A stretch of 63,380 bases of DNA from Microbulbifer agarilyticus S89 (GCF_000220505.1 NZ_AFPJ01000023.1:1-63380), one strand, 5' to 3'; shown: positions 19,753 to 31,201, numbered from the stretch's first letter. A program made the numbers and translations. Notes: generated by a model from the sequence alone, not told the origin.

Positions 19753-22700
19753 CGGGCCCCTCCCTGATCTTCACTTCCGATCATGCGGTTAATACTTTGT
19801 CTAAGCTCGTCCAGCACACCGCCGCGTGCGGGCGGCGCGCCTCGGCGCCAGAAAACTTCGGTTTCAATATTCAGCGGATAACAGCAATCCAACGCTGCCC
19901 AGTCTTCGGCAATACGCGCCTTGATAGTTTCGAGACGGGCTTGCACCAGCGCCGGATTTTCATTTTCTGCCAAGTAGGACAGACGCAGCAGGGACGGAGC
20001 CTCCTGCAAACGCTCCAGCAGCAACTCGGTACGCGACTGCCATTGCGGACGCAACTCGCTGGTTCCTGGCTCGAATACCGCTTCAGCCAGGTCGAGGCGC
20101 ACTACACGGTGCAGGCTAGCGCCAAAGTTGAACTCCAGCATTTTGCCGCGGGTAGCGCGCTGCACCCGCGGGTTTTCCGTGGTCAAGCGGAAGCCACTAG
20201 GCAGGCTGCGGTCATCCAGTTTCAGTACAAAGTTGGAACCGCGGTCCGGGTTCGGTACCGCCGCACAAGTGATATGGAAACGACCGTGCGCGTCTGCAGT
20301 TGCCTTCAGGCCATTGGCGGTCACTACACGTGCGCCGGGTACGCCGCCCTCGCCTTTGTCCTGATAGCCATTAAGGTTTTTATCGTCGAATACCTTGCCA
20401 ATCACATCGGTACAGTCGAACGTCGGGTCGGGTACTACTCGTACCGTGGCCGATGCTTCACCGGAGGTCTGCTGGCCAGACAGTTCATTGAACATACGCG
20501 CCCGGTTGATGTACTCGCCTTCACCCACACCGGAACCCACAACCAGCAACAGCTTCATACTATGAATTTGCTCTGGTTCAGCTCGCAGGTTGGGCCACTG
20601 CAACTGCAGGCCATTGACCTCGGGCTCTACAGGCTCACCATCCAGGTTTGCGGAGCCGGCAACGTATTTGAAACCAGCCGGGAAATAGTCCACCAGTTGC
20701 AAGTCCGTTAACGGTACCGGCAACGAGTTATTGAAGGTGATGGTATACGGCACCAGCTGGCTGCGGGTTACATTCAGCATGGCCGCTGTTTTGGTCAGCG
20801 CCAGCGCGCCTTCCAGTTGCGGGTCCAGTGCAATGTGGTTGTTGAACAACTGGCTGCTACCCGGCTGGTTGCTGTCATCCAGATTCAGACGCAGGTAGTA
20901 ATCCGTCTCCGCACTGCGTGCATCCACATCCACCGGCGGCGGGGTCACCGACGCCTGCACTTCACAGTGGTCTGGCGTTGCGGAGTTCACATCCGCGGCA
21001 CTACCGATACACGCCGCCACATCAAAGCTGCCGGTATCCACACCTGTTTGCGGTGGGATGATTTGCGATGGCCCGGACACATAGTCTTCGCTGGGCACAT
21101 CCACTTCGATCAGGTAGTCCGCGTTAATGGCACAGGCGGCACTGCTGAAGTTGATGTCAAACTTGTAGAAACCACCGGTGACCGTCACCTGGTTCTGTTG
21201 CTTGGCATCATCAAAGCAGCTTTCCGGCAGCGGCTGGCCACTGGAGGCACTTAACAGGCGAACGCGCGCACCATTCACCGGAGCTCGCAACACCGAATCG
21301 TAAACCACACCATTTGGGGTAATCGGCAGGTTCAGGTTCTGCGGGTTGGCCCCGGACTCCACATAAATATTCAGCACCTGTTGCGGCCCGTTGGTGAAAT
21401 CTGAACTGGCCGTACCCAGTGAAGCCGTGGTGCCGCCGGCATTGGGTGCCAGGTAGCGAATCTCGTAACTGATACCCGGGGCATCCGCACCGTCCATGTT
21501 CGGCACAAGCCCATCAAACACGAGGTAGCCGTTTTCATCGCTCTGCACCGTTTCCAGCAGGGCATTGTTGAAATACAGCTCTACACTCCAGTTACTGAGA
21601 ACGGACTCTTCGGGATCCAGTGCCTCATTGAAATTCACATCGTGCCAGAGGTAGCCGGCAAGGTTGGCGATGCCCGGAGTACCGCCAATATCAATGGCCA
21701 CCGTCGCTTCGTTATAGACGGGAGGATCGTTCCATTTTACCTGCGCGGTGTTCAGCACCGTGTAACCCATCGCCAGGTTTTCGCCCAGCTTGGCCTCGAA
21801 ACGCAAAGTAATGGTTTCCGCCGGCTGCAAGTCGCCATAGTTGGTGCTGTAGTCGACGGTAATGAGCGAGCCATCGACCATGATGCCGTCGGGCTGACCG
21901 TTAAGCAGTGCGGAGTCCTCTACGTAAGTGAGTACACCTTCACCGGCAACCAGCAGATCGTCATAAATAGTGACCAGGCTCGCCGGCACCGCGCTGATGT
22001 TAGTAACCCGCACGATGTATTCGAGCACCTCGCCGGACTCCGCGGCACCGCCGCCAACCACGGCCACTTCCTTGGTGATGGAGAGCTGCTGCGCATCGCC
22101 CACGACGACCTCGGTCGGCTGGGCACCGTTGCTGCTGTTTTCATCCGCGTCCGTCAGTGTCAGGGGCACCTCTAGGCTGTAAATATTGCCCTGGTTACTG
22201 ATAATGGTGCCGCGCTCGGTATCGGCATTGACCATGACATCAAACACGATAGTCGCCGCCTGCCCGGTCGTCAGGATGCCATCGGTCCCCACGGGTAGCG
22301 GCGGCGTCAGGTCATCACTGCTGATCGCAATACCGGCTACCAGTGGTGAATCGGCACCGTCGTCGGCCATAGCGAAGCCATTCAGGGTCGTGCTACCCGC
22401 GACGTAAGTCGTGTACTCGGGCACCAGATCCATAAAGCGCGCTTCACTGGCGTCTTTGCCACCCAAATTGCTAATGACGATGGTGTAGCGCAGCACGTCT
22501 TCCGGATCGACAATGCCGGCAGTCATATTGTCTACCACCAGCTCAACCGTCTTGTGTCCACGGACCAGCGGCACATTGCCAACGATATCGATGGTGGGGT
22601 CGTCGACGACCTCAGTAGTCGGGTCGTCGGAGGGCTGTTCATCCAGGGGAACATCTTCCCCGCCGGCATTCACTCCGACGCCAACGCCATTGGCAAAGCC

Positions 22701-25700
22701 CTGGTTGGAAATAACCGTGCCGTCATTCACCTCATTGATAATGACATCAAAAATAATCACCGCAGCCTGTGCACCGGATGCACTCGGATCCGCCAGCAAT
22801 TCACCCGAATCAGCACCGGGTGATTGGATAGTCAGCGTTTCGGCCAGTGGTGTACTGCCGTTGATATCATCCAGTGCCGCACCATTCAGTGAGGTGGAAC
22901 CGGCAACATAGGTGGTATTGGCAGGGACCTGATCTCTCAGGCTTGCCTCACGCATGTTTTCATTACCAATGTTTTCCACACGCAGGGTATAGCGCAGGGT
23001 GTCACCGGGCATCAGGCTGTCAGGCTCGCCGGTGAGGTCTTCGGAGATTTTTTCCACTTTGAACACTGGCGCCGACTCGATAATGACCTGCGTCGGGTCT
23101 TCGTCACCAGCAACATCCGGGTCTTCCACACCGTTCAGGTTTGGATCATCACTGACAAACGCCGATTGTCCCGGCAGTTCAAGTCGCGCCTGGTTGAGTA
23201 CCACACTGCCGTTGTCGATAACCGTGGCAAGTTGCACTTCAAACACAATCTCAATGCTATCGCCAGGCTCACCGGCGGCGGCAAGGCTGAGACTGCGAAC
23301 ATCCAGCAGTCCCGCACTATTGGTGCCACCAGTAGCATCGGTTGCACTGCTGTCTGCACCAGTCGGTGCGCTAATGATATTGAGTGTGCCCGATGTGAAT
23401 GCGGTGAAGGCATTCAGGCTACCGAGATCGTCCTGCACACTGAAATCGTCTACCGCAACGTCTTCCTCATTTGTCAGTGTCAGCGTGTAGCGCAGCAGGT
23501 CAGCAGGGCTTGCATTAACCGCCGGGCTTTCGCCACGGGTGATATTTTCCACAGACTTGGCAAATGCCACCCGCGGAACCTGCGCACTAATCGTCAACGC
23601 ATCTTCAAAGTCCACCACACTTGGCGAACCATCGGTGAGCGTGCGATCGTAAACCCGGCGCAGATCCTCGGTAGACGGTAATCCGTACCATTGGGTGGCA
23701 CCAGCGATATTGGTTAATGCTGCACCGTTTTCCGTGTCGACATCCAGATAGGCATCGTAAGCGAGCTGCAAGTGATGATCTGCGGCTATCGCGCCCCCGT
23801 CACCAAGCGTGGTGACAATCAAGGTACAACTATCCACATCGTAACTGGTGGTAAAGTCGGTACCGGCGGTAAGCGTACTAACGTTATTGCCCGCACCATC
23901 AAGCAATTCGGCAGTAATATTCTCCGGCGGCGTTGCACACATACCGCCCTGCTCACCTGCGTCACCGGCACTCGGCAGAATATCGGTCAGGGTTACCTCA
24001 TAGGCACTGCCCTCACCGGTGTTATGCACATCCAGTACAAAGCGCCCAGGTAAACCCGCCTGTACATTTGCCGGGCCGGTCTTATCCATGATCAGGTCCG
24101 GTTCGACAATGGTGAAGCGCACATCATTACCGCCACCGGGCAGGTTTACGCCCCCTTCTTCATAGGTAAAGTCGGCGGCATTGATGATTTCCGTTCCCGC
24201 GACAGCGGTGGCTACGTCGGCCACCCGCGCAAAAATCTCAATTTCTGCCACGCTGCCAACAGCGATGGTAGGAATATCAAAAGTAATGGTGCCGGACGCC
24301 TGATCCACTACCGGATCAAACACCTCACCGTTTAAGGTGGCGGATTCGAACAGCACGATATCGCCAAGGCTTTGCAGCGTATCGATCACCTGTACATTGC
24401 GCAGCGCCACCGCATCATTGGCAACACCCGGCACCGCAATACGATAATGAATTTGCTCGCCAACCGTCGCCGTACCATCGGCCGGCAGCAGTAGCGTTTT
24501 CACCAGTGGCTCCACTACCGCAGCCGCAGTACTCATGGAGAAAGGTACTGGCAGGTCAACCGGGCCATATTGTTGGCCACTGCTATCGGGCAGGGACCAA
24601 TATTGATCTACCGTGAAGGTGTTCACCCAGGATTGGTCACCGCCCACATCCTGATAGAAACCGATGTCGTAATCGATATCCAGGCAGAGCCCTGCGGGCA
24701 CCGGCACACCCAGGTTAAACACCATATCCCCACCACGCGCGGTCGGCGCAGTATAGCTATAGTCACCATCCATCAACGGCGCGCCGTCGATGGATACCTG
24801 TACATTGGCTATGGACGATTCATCCATTTCCATCGCCAGATTATCGGTCAGCTGCAGGTTGTACGCCGGTGCATCGCCCACGTTACATGCGTGCAAACGG
24901 AACTGCATGACATCGTTGATCAGGTCGATGTTGTTGTATGGGTTCGGTTTACCGCTGCGCTCGGTTTTCTCGAGGCTGTCGATCACGGGCTGTAATAGGG
25001 TTACCAGCGCAGTATCTTCCAGAGAGTCACTGCCGTAGGTAAGTTGTGCGGTATTGGTTAGGGACTGCGAGGGCACGTGGCTAATGCCGTTGTCTTCCGC
25101 AACTTTTACCCGGTATTCGATGATCAGCGGCGAGCTCGCGGAGAAATCGCGGGTAACGTCTCCTATCGTCCAACTAATCACACCCTCCGCACCCTGTGCG
25201 GGCACCGCGCTGGCCGGGATTTCGCCATAGTCGAAACCATTGCTCGGCGCGTACGGCGCACTGGTGTCGCCATTGATGCTGACGACCCCATCAAATACGA
25301 GACCCGCCGGCAATGTATCCTGCACTGCAACAGACGGCGTGGTGCCTGCCTGCAAGCTCAGTTGCAGACGGTAGGTCACAAAGTCACCGACTCGCAGGGT
25401 GCCAATGTCGGAATCCGTATCGGTATCTTCCACAACGGATTTGTCGATGGCCGTATTGTCTTCGGTGATGATGCTGGCCTGCACCGGACCAACACAATAG
25501 TCGTCCGGGGCGGTGACGGTCGGGCAGCCATTACCGTGACGTTCAAACTCCGGCTCGCCGGCAACATTTTCGTTTAGCGAACTCCAGTCCAACGTCACAC
25601 TGTTGTTAATCGGATTACCGAAGACCGAACGCACTTGGGCACGATACACCAGCACCAGTTCACTGCCCTGTGGCAGGTCGAGACTGTTATCACTGTTGCC

Positions 25701-28700
25701 CTTGCCCCACACCAGCGGCCCCAGGGGCGCGCCAGACGGCGCAGCGACAAAACCGGCCACATCTGTTGTATCGATCTGCGCAGTCGGCGTGAAGCTGTCA
25801 TCCAGCTGCAATTCCGACGGCAACGTATCAACCAGATTCAAATCAAAGGCATCGGCCGAGGAGCCGCCGGCGTGGGTAACCCGCAGGGTATATTCCAGCA
25901 CGTCACCGCCTTGCGCCGGTTGACCATCATTGGTCAGGTTGGCAACGGTCTTCTCCAGTTGCAGCAGTGGTTCAACCACGGTGGTTGCCGGGGCCGCGGC
26001 ACCCAATGACTCTGCCACACCGGTCACTGGGTTCAGATAATTCAGCGTGGCAGTGTTAACCAGGCTATCGCCCGCATCGGTACCGGTATCATTGTTAATA
26101 CGCGCAAAGTACTGAATGCGAATGGTGGGGGTCACATCATTGACCGTCACATCATCTTCGTGGGCTGTATCCACGGTGCCGATTTCCCAGGTAACCGTAC
26201 CTGGCGTGGTGGTACCGTCGGCGGGGAATCCGGTAAGCGCTGCCTCGGACGGCGTTTCGCCATTAATGGCGTCGATACCGATAAACTCGTAGGTAATGTC
26301 GTAATCACTATTGTGCGTCAACGCATAGCCAGTGCCATTGGCGTTAAGCACGTCGGAAACAGACACCTCGGTAGTGATCCCTTCCGGCAGCAGTATTTCA
26401 AGCTGGAAATGCTTGTGCGCACCAATGGTGGGGACCACGGTATCGTCGAGGTCGGATTTGCTTATAGTCAGTGGCAATACTTCGGTTTCGGCGTCTGCAG
26501 TCGTTTCGTAGTCGTTCACCGCATCGCCGAGATTCGGCAACGCGCCGATGCGCATACCGTCAATTTCACCATCGTTGCCGATCACACCACTACTATTTAA
26601 CGCAACATCATCACCGGGCAAGGATTGCCAGCGGCTTTTGATAGTGTTGGACAGGACTTCATGCGGTGCGACATCCTGGTTAACGCGCACCTGGAAGGTA
26701 AAGGATTTGGATTCACCGGGGGCAATGGCGTAATCACTATTACTGCGGTCCCAGGCGAAGGTCGGGGCATTGGTGTTCACACCATCATTGTCGCTATCGG
26801 GAGGGTCGTTACCACCGATGTTGCCGACATAGGTGTAGCGACTTCCCACGAGATCATCCAACACCTGCAGGTTGTACGCAGAGGCAGAACCGATATTTTC
26901 TGCGGTAACGGTCACCGTGAGAATATCGTCCGCATCGGCATTGGTAACATCAAATGCTTTCTGCAGGGCAATTTGCGGTTCGAGCACCGTGAAACTATGG
27001 CTTTCAAACGCAATACGCTGTTGCGCGCCGGTTTCATCAATGTAGGAAACTTCCGCTGTGGTTGCACTACCACCATTGGTGATGACATTACCGTCATTGG
27101 TTTGCGCACTGTTTTCCAACCGCGCGAAAAAGTCTACCGGCAGGTCCAGGCGGCGGCCGCCTGCGGTGGTCAAATCCTGTAGACCAAAATTCCAGGTAAT
27201 GCTGTCGTTGTTACAGCTAATACCACCATTAGCGATCGTAAACTGGCCGCCGGGTTCGAAACTCGCTCCCGACGCCGCTGCGATCGCATCCAGATCCACT
27301 TCTGGCGCATCGGTACAACGCAATCCTTCCGGCAAGGTATCGGTAATCGTCAGCTCACGCAGACGTGAAGGCGGAATCTGTGCGGTCAGGCGATAGCGAA
27401 TTTCCTCACCCACAACGAGGGCGCTGCCATCGGCGCTGCTTGGGGTTACCAGAGCCGCCTCGATGGTCGCACTAGTCACCGCCTCTTTGGGCTGGGTTTC
27501 CACCGGGATTATCTGCATATTCGCAGTGGTGCTTTCGGTCTGGTAATGCCGCGCGCGCCCACTATTGTCCGGAGACCCGAGGTCATCCCCCAAACCATCC
27601 AGATTTGCATCACTTTCGAGCTGCGGTACGTTCTGGTTACCAAATGCGTTCGCCAGGGAATCGTAGCGCGCGAAAGTGGTGTTCAGGAACGGCTGCAACG
27701 GTGCGACCGACTGGTGCGGTGCCACACGATACAGGAAGGAAACACTCTCGCCTGCATTCAGGCGCTTAAGCGCATCAGAAAGATCGTGACGGAACGTAAT
27801 TACCGCAGGTGTGCCGCCATCGTTACAATGCGTGGGAATATCGTAATCGTTCTGGAAAGGTGCTGTGCCGAGGAAACCTTCCTGGGTACCATCGGCTTCG
27901 TCACTGCCATCCCCATCGTTATCCAGGCCATCGCTACCAAAATCCTGCACACACATTTGGCCGCGGGCATCGAGATTATCGATAACAACCAGGTCGTAAC
28001 CAGGAGCACGCGGTACACCGCTATCACTGGTACGGTTACTAACGGTGATTTTGTAGATAAAGGTATCGAACCGAGTACCTTCGGCGTTATCGGCAAAATC
28101 ACTGTCACTGGCACAGCCGCCACTGGTGGTCTCGTTACACACCAGTTTTTCAATTTCAAATTCGGGTTCTGCAACCGTCAGGTCTTCACGCCAATCCGCC
28201 TCTTCCGGGTAGCCGGGGATATTGGGGCGGCCGCCACTATTGTCGATCACGATGCTCTCGGTATCGTAAACCGCAGTAAACACAGCACGCGCATAATCGG
28301 TACTCACGGCCGCATGCTGGTTGGGAGCAGCGACGGTGTCGACCGGATCATTCAGCAGGCGAGTGGTCATATCCGCGAGGAACCAGCGGTTGCGCACGTT
28401 GATGGTATCGACAAAGCGCCACTGCAAGTCGATTTCACTCAACGGGTCATTCAACCCACCGGCCTCGTTGGCACCTGACAGATGCACGTCACAGGCTGTA
28501 TCAGAGTTCGGGAAGTTCGCGTCGCTACACTGCAGGTTAGTGTGGCTGATATATCCCTGGCCATCAGGCATATCATCACTAACAGAAATGCCATTTACCT
28601 CAATAAGTGTGTAACCAGGGGTTTGAAAGCCGAACCAGCCACCAGCATAGATTTCAAAGCGACAGTCTTCACCAATCAGGATATTCTCTTCCACACCCGC

Positions 28701-31004
28701 GCGATTACCTGCCGCCAACTCGGTACAACTGCCGGGCACCAATGACTTCAACAGGTTGAAACCGAGAACTTTCGAGCGCACGCCATCGAGAGAATAGTTA
28801 TTGGCCAGTTGCGCGGATGGCGTGGTATCAACCAATGATGTAGGTGTTGGGAAATCGAGTGGCGTACCATCATGCAGCGTGATTTCACCGACTACATCCG
28901 CACGGAACGTCAGGTCATCATCCACAGCTGCATGATTTTTCTGCACTTCGAAGGTTACCCGCTCGGTGCCACCCGGAGCGATGGGGGCCGCTAGGTTTGT
29001 CCCCGTACAGGCAAAAACGGTGGATGAGCTCGGCAAGTATGCGGGCTTATTCCAGATTGGGTGGCCGGGCACAGTGCCGGCACTTGGATTACCCAACGCA
29101 ATACAGCCGCGGTCATTGCCGATGACCGCCATTGCCTCACCGAAAGTCACATAAACGGTGAAATTATCCGCATCGTGACCACCATTATTAGTGATATCCA
29201 CACTCAATTCGGTGGTCCCGCTATCGCGCACGATATATAAGGGATGGACTGTGGATAAATCCAGATCCTCTGGATCTGGCGTCACAGGTGTATCGACAGC
29301 GAACGCACGAGTAGTGCCCGGGTTACAAAAGTCTTCGTACTCGATTGTCAGGGCATTAGCGGCGAGCGCGACATTACTATCTGGATCGGTAGCCGGCACA
29401 CTGACTGGCGACTCGACCTCCAAGTCCAGCTCGGCGGCCACATCATAGAAATCGCGCTCAACCGTTACGATGCGAAAACGGATTTGCACCTGATCTCCAT
29501 GACGCATCATATTTTCCTGGTCGGAATAAATGGGGTGAGACCCGCTACTCAACAAGCGAAATTGAGGCTGATTATTATTTAAGGGGTCGGCATCCCACTG
29601 GTTCCAGTTGGCACCAACACGCCATTCAAGCGTATCGACCATACCTGGATAGGACGAGGCATAATTCGCTCCGTGGCCTCCGTCATAATTCCGCCCTGTC
29701 CCCGCCGACAAAATCTGGGGGGTATAAGTCGTATCGACAACATACTCATCGGGTAGATCATTGCTCAATACAATGTTTTTGACTGAGCCTCCGCTTTGGT
29801 TGTTCACTGTGATCGTAACAAAGCCTGAGGCGCCCAGGGGCTGGGCAGTATTGGTACCGGTAATCTCTACATCAACATCCAAATTACTGTCGGAGAGAGT
29901 AATCATGTCCTCAGTTTCAGGCTGATTACCTACGCTACCGGCAACCGCAGAGCTGATACCACCGGCACCATTGCCGGTTACCTCACAGCCCCACTGCAAA
30001 TCTCCTACAGTATTGGTGCTGTTTTCGCACGAGGTGGTAACTTTACCCACCAGGTAGAGCACGTTATACCCACCCACCGGGACATCCACGATTCCCGAAC
30101 CACCGAAGGGATTTATAAGCTCAAAATCGTCAAGCGTCTGGCCGGCGGATATACAAGAAGACCCACTTGGAGCGACACCATTGTTGTTCGCCACCGCCAA
30201 TGCCGAAGCTTGTGTAGGGCATGCATACTCAATATCCGTATTTGGGTTTGGCACCATAGTGTCCAGACGGACATCCTGCATGTCCGCTTGCCCATTGTTG
30301 TTGATGCGGACCCGCCAAACTACATCGTCATTGATGTTGCCATATACATCATTCGACCAATTGGTTTGCCCGGCATCAATATTTCGCCCCTGGTTCTGGA
30401 TAGACGGTTCTGGTTCACGAAGCTCGAGCACCTGGCTGTCACTACCACTACCCGTCTCAGCCCCACAATAGTCGAAACTTGCCTGCGCAATCACGCTGCG
30501 TGATAAGGGCGTAGCAACGAGGTTTTCTTCTTGTCCCGGCCGGCTGCGTACATTGAAGCTAATATCAATATATTCACACTGATTGTCATACACGTCGCTA
30601 TAGGAACTTCCGCTATCACAACTGCCCGGAGAGCCGGGTATGTCTGAAAGGCTCACCGCTATACTGTCGTCGCCTGCGCTCGGGATTCCGCCTGTAACAG
30701 CACCACCGCTGATCGAAAAACCACCAGCATATTCCAACCGAGGATTATCTAGATCCATGGTCAGAGTGAGGTTTTCCAAAGTTTCATTGGAGGGGTTTCT
30801 TACTCGTACAGAGACCTGACCTTCCCCACACAATTCACAATAACTGTTGTTTTCAATTGCGATGACACGCGGTAGCGCTCCACCGACAGAGCAATTCAAT
30901 ACCGCCTCAGCATCCGGAGCATGAAACATGCTGCCAAGACCGGCGACAACCATCGCGGCCAGTGCACTAGTGAAAGATTTTCGCCCTGTTACTTCAGACT
31001 TCAT
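19749..31004 (-). CDS. giant exported DUF11-repeat protein with SdrD-B-like and OmpA-like C-terminal domains
   Basis: About 3751 residues. The ATG at 31004 has GGAA at a usable distance and opens a normal signal peptide. A GTG at 31049 would add 15 residues. After an N-terminal region with several cysteines come at least a dozen DUF11-type beta-sandwich repeats. Typical motifs are LRYTLRVENIGN, VQDTLPAGL and TTYVAGSTSLNG. Their starts fall near residues 945, 1170, 1340, 1505, 1675, 1855, 2005, 2163, 2298, 2471, 2643, 2815 and 2966, so mostly 150-175 apart. SdrD-B/Cna-B-like modules follow (GYLWHDVNFNEALDPEE near 3115, GKVFDDKNLNGYQDKGEGG near 3540). The end (about 3640-3750, FEPGTSELRPQW) resembles an OmpA-type domain. 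Asp-rich loops such as DGLDNDGDGSDEADG suggest calcium binding. Probable surface adhesin or matrix protein; role inferred. Confidence 0.85.
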   Translation of the reverse strand: MKSEVTGRKSFTSALAAMVVAGLGSMFHAPDAEAVLNCSVGGALPRVIAIENNSYCELCGEGQVSVRVRNPSNETLENLTLTMDLDNPRLEYAGGFSISGGAVTGGIPSAGDDSIAVSLSDIPGSPGSCDSGSSYSDVYDNQCEYIDISFNVRSRPGQEENLVATPLSRSVIAQASFDYCGAETGSGSDSQVLELREPEPSIQNQGRNIDAGQTNWSNDVYGNINDDVVWRVRINNNGQADMQDVRLDTMVPNPNTDIEYACPTQASALAVANNNGVAPSGSSCISAGQTLDDFELINPFGGSGIVDVPVGGYNVLYLVGKVTTSCENSTNTVGDLQWGCEVTGNGAGGISSAVAGSVGNQPETEDMITLSDSNLDVDVEITGTNTAQPLGASGFVTITVNNQSGGSVKNIVLSNDLPDEYVVDTTYTPQILSAGTGRNYDGGHGANYASSYPGMVDTLEWRVGANWNQWDADPLNNNQPQFRLLSSGSHPIYSDQENMMRHGDQVQIRFRIVTVERDFYDVAAELDLEVESPVSVPATDPDSNVALAANALTIEYEDFCNPGTTRAFAVDTPVTPDPEDLDLSTVHPLYIVRDSGTTELSVDITNNGGHDADNFTVYVTFGEAMAVIGNDRGCIALGNPSAGTVPGHPIWNKPAYLPSSSTVFACTGTNLAAPIAPGGTERVTFEVQKNHAAVDDDLTFRADVVGEITLHDGTPLDFPTPTSLVDTTPSAQLANNYSLDGVRSKVLGFNLLKSLVPGSCTELAAGNRAGVEENILIGEDCRFEIYAGGWFGFQTPGYTLIEVNGISVSDDMPDGQGYISHTNLQCSDANFPNSDTACDVHLSGANEAGGLNDPLSEIDLQWRFVDTINVRNRWFLADMTTRLLNDPVDTVAAPNQHAAVSTDYARAVFTAVYDTESIVIDNSGGRPNIPGYPEEADWREDLTVAEPEFEIEKLVCNETTSGGCASDSDFADNAEGTRFDTFIYKITVSNRTSDSGVPRAPGYDLVVIDNLDARGQMCVQDFGSDGLDNDGDGSDEADGTQEGFLGTAPFQNDYDIPTHCNDGGTPAVITFRHDLSDALKRLNAGESVSFLYRVAPHQSVAPLQPFLNTTFARYDSLANAFGNQNVPQLESDANLDGLGDDLGSPDNSGRARHYQTESTTANMQIIPVETQPKEAVTSATIEAALVTPSSADGSALVVGEEIRYRLTAQIPPSRLRELTITDTLPEGLRCTDAPEVDLDAIAAASGASFEPGGQFTIANGGISCNNDSITWNFGLQDLTTAGGRRLDLPVDFFARLENSAQTNDGNVITNGGSATTAEVSYIDETGAQQRIAFESHSFTVLEPQIALQKAFDVTNADADDILTVTVTAENIGSASAYNLQVLDDLVGSRYTYVGNIGGNDPPDSDNDGVNTNAPTFAWDRSNSDYAIAPGESKSFTFQVRVNQDVAPHEVLSNTIKSRWQSLPGDDVALNSSGVIGNDGEIDGMRIGALPNLGDAVNDYETTADAETEVLPLTISKSDLDDTVVPTIGAHKHFQLEILLPEGITTEVSVSDVLNANGTGYALTHNSDYDITYEFIGIDAINGETPSEAALTGFPADGTTTPGTVTWEIGTVDTAHEDDVTVNDVTPTIRIQYFARINNDTGTDAGDSLVNTATLNYLNPVTGVAESLGAAAPATTVVEPLLQLEKTVANLTNDGQPAQGGDVLEYTLRVTHAGGSSADAFDLNLVDTLPSELQLDDSFTPTAQIDTTDVAGFVAAPSGAPLGPLVWGKGNSDNSLDLPQGSELVLVYRAQVRSVFGNPINNSVTLDWSSLNENVAGEPEFERHGNGCPTVTAPDDYCVGPVQASIITEDNTAIDKSVVEDTDTDSDIGTLRVGDFVTYRLQLSLQAGTTPSVAVQDTLPAGLVFDGVVSINGDTSAPYAPSNGFDYGEIPASAVPAQGAEGVISWTIGDVTRDFSASSPLIIEYRVKVAEDNGISHVPSQSLTNTAQLTYGSDSLEDTALVTLLQPVIDSLEKTERSGKPNPYNNIDLINDVMQFRLHACNVGDAPAYNLQLTDNLAMEMDESSIANVQVSIDGAPLMDGDYSYTAPTARGGDMVFNLGVPVPAGLCLDIDYDIGFYQDVGGDQSWVNTFTVDQYWSLPDSSGQQYGPVDLPVPFSMSTAAAVVEPLVKTLLLPADGTATVGEQIHYRIAVPGVANDAVALRNVQVIDTLQSLGDIVLFESATLNGEVFDPVVDQASGTITFDIPTIAVGSVAEIEIFARVADVATAVAGTEIINAADFTYEEGGVNLPGGGNDVRFTIVEPDLIMDKTGPANVQAGLPGRFVLDVHNTGEGSAYEVTLTDILPSAGDAGEQGGMCATPPENITAELLDGAGNNVSTLTAGTDFTTSYDVDSCTLIVTTLGDGGAIAADHHLQLAYDAYLDVDTENGAALTNIAGATQWYGLPSTEDLRRVYDRTLTDGSPSVVDFEDALTISAQVPRVAFAKSVENITRGESPAVNASPADLLRYTLTLTNEEDVAVDDFSVQDDLGSLNAFTAFTSGTLNIISAPTGADSSATDATGGTNSAGLLDVRSLSLAAAGEPGDSIEIVFEVQLATVIDNGSVVLNQARLELPGQSAFVSDDPNLNGVEDPDVAGDEDPTQVIIESAPVFKVEKISEDLTGEPDSLMPGDTLRYTLRVENIGNENMREASLRDQVPANTTYVAGSTSLNGAALDDINGSTPLAETLTIQSPGADSGELLADPSASGAQAAVIIFDVIINEVNDGTVISNQGFANGVGVGVNAGGEDVPLDEQPSDDPTTEVVDDPTIDIVGNVPLVRGHKTVELVVDNMTAGIVDPEDVLRYTIVISNLGGKDASEARFMDLVPEYTTYVAGSTTLNGFAMADDGADSPLVAGIAISSDDLTPPLPVGTDGILTTGQAATIVFDVMVNADTERGTIISNQGNIYSLEVPLTLTDADENSSNGAQPTEVVVGDAQQLSITKEVAVVGGGAAESGEVLEYIVRVTNISAVPASLVTIYDDLLVAGEGVLTYVEDSALLNGQPDGIMVDGSLITVDYSTNYGDLQPAETITLRFEAKLGENLAMGYTVLNTAQVKWNDPPVYNEATVAIDIGGTPGIANLAGYLWHDVNFNEALDPEESVLSNWSVELYFNNALLETVQSDENGYLVFDGLVPNMDGADAPGISYEIRYLAPNAGGTTASLGTASSDFTNGPQQVLNIYVESGANPQNLNLPITPNGVVYDSVLRAPVNGARVRLLSASSGQPLPESCFDDAKQQNQVTVTGGFYKFDINFSSAACAINADYLIEVDVPSEDYVSGPSQIIPPQTGVDTGSFDVAACIGSAADVNSATPDHCEVQASVTPPPVDVDARSAETDYYLRLNLDDSNQPGSSQLFNNHIALDPQLEGALALTKTAAMLNVTRSQLVPYTITFNNSLPVPLTDLQLVDYFPAGFKYVAGSANLDGEPVEPEVNGLQLQWPNLRAEPEQIHSMKLLLVVGSGVGEGEYINRARMFNELSGQQTSGEASATVRVVPDPTFDCTDVIGKVFDDKNLNGYQDKGEGGVPGARVVTANGLKATADAHGRFHITCAAVPNPDRGSNFVLKLDDRSLPSGFRLTTENPRVQRATRGKMLEFNFGASLHRVVRLDLAEAVFEPGTSELRPQWQSRTELLLERLQEAPSLLRLSYLAENENPALVQARLETIKARIAEDWAALDCCYPLNIETEVFWRRGAPPARGGVLDELRQSINRMIGSEDQGGAR

Positions 31005-31049
31005 CGCTTTCCGCTGCCAGTCAGTTTTATTGTTTGCCAACTGCCGCAC

Positions 31050-31201
31050 AGGCAGCAGTACCGGAGAAGGGGCCGGTCGCGGAACTTTATTGGAAGGGAA
31101 GGATCACCGCCGTGAAACAAGTCAAAATTGCCGGCGTAAGAGGGGAGCTTTTTCTATCTTTGCCAAGCAGTTCTCAAGTAAAGCTCAGGTAATTTCTTAA
31201 G
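31050..31201 (-). promoter_or_regulatory. leader region of the giant repeat gene
   Basis: This stretch between the motor-operon terminator and the giant gene has a small hairpin (CTGCC/GGCAG, about 31040-31056) and a TTGACT that lacks a convincing -10. I cannot point to a firm promoter, but the terminator upstream means that one is likely here. Confidence 0.25.
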
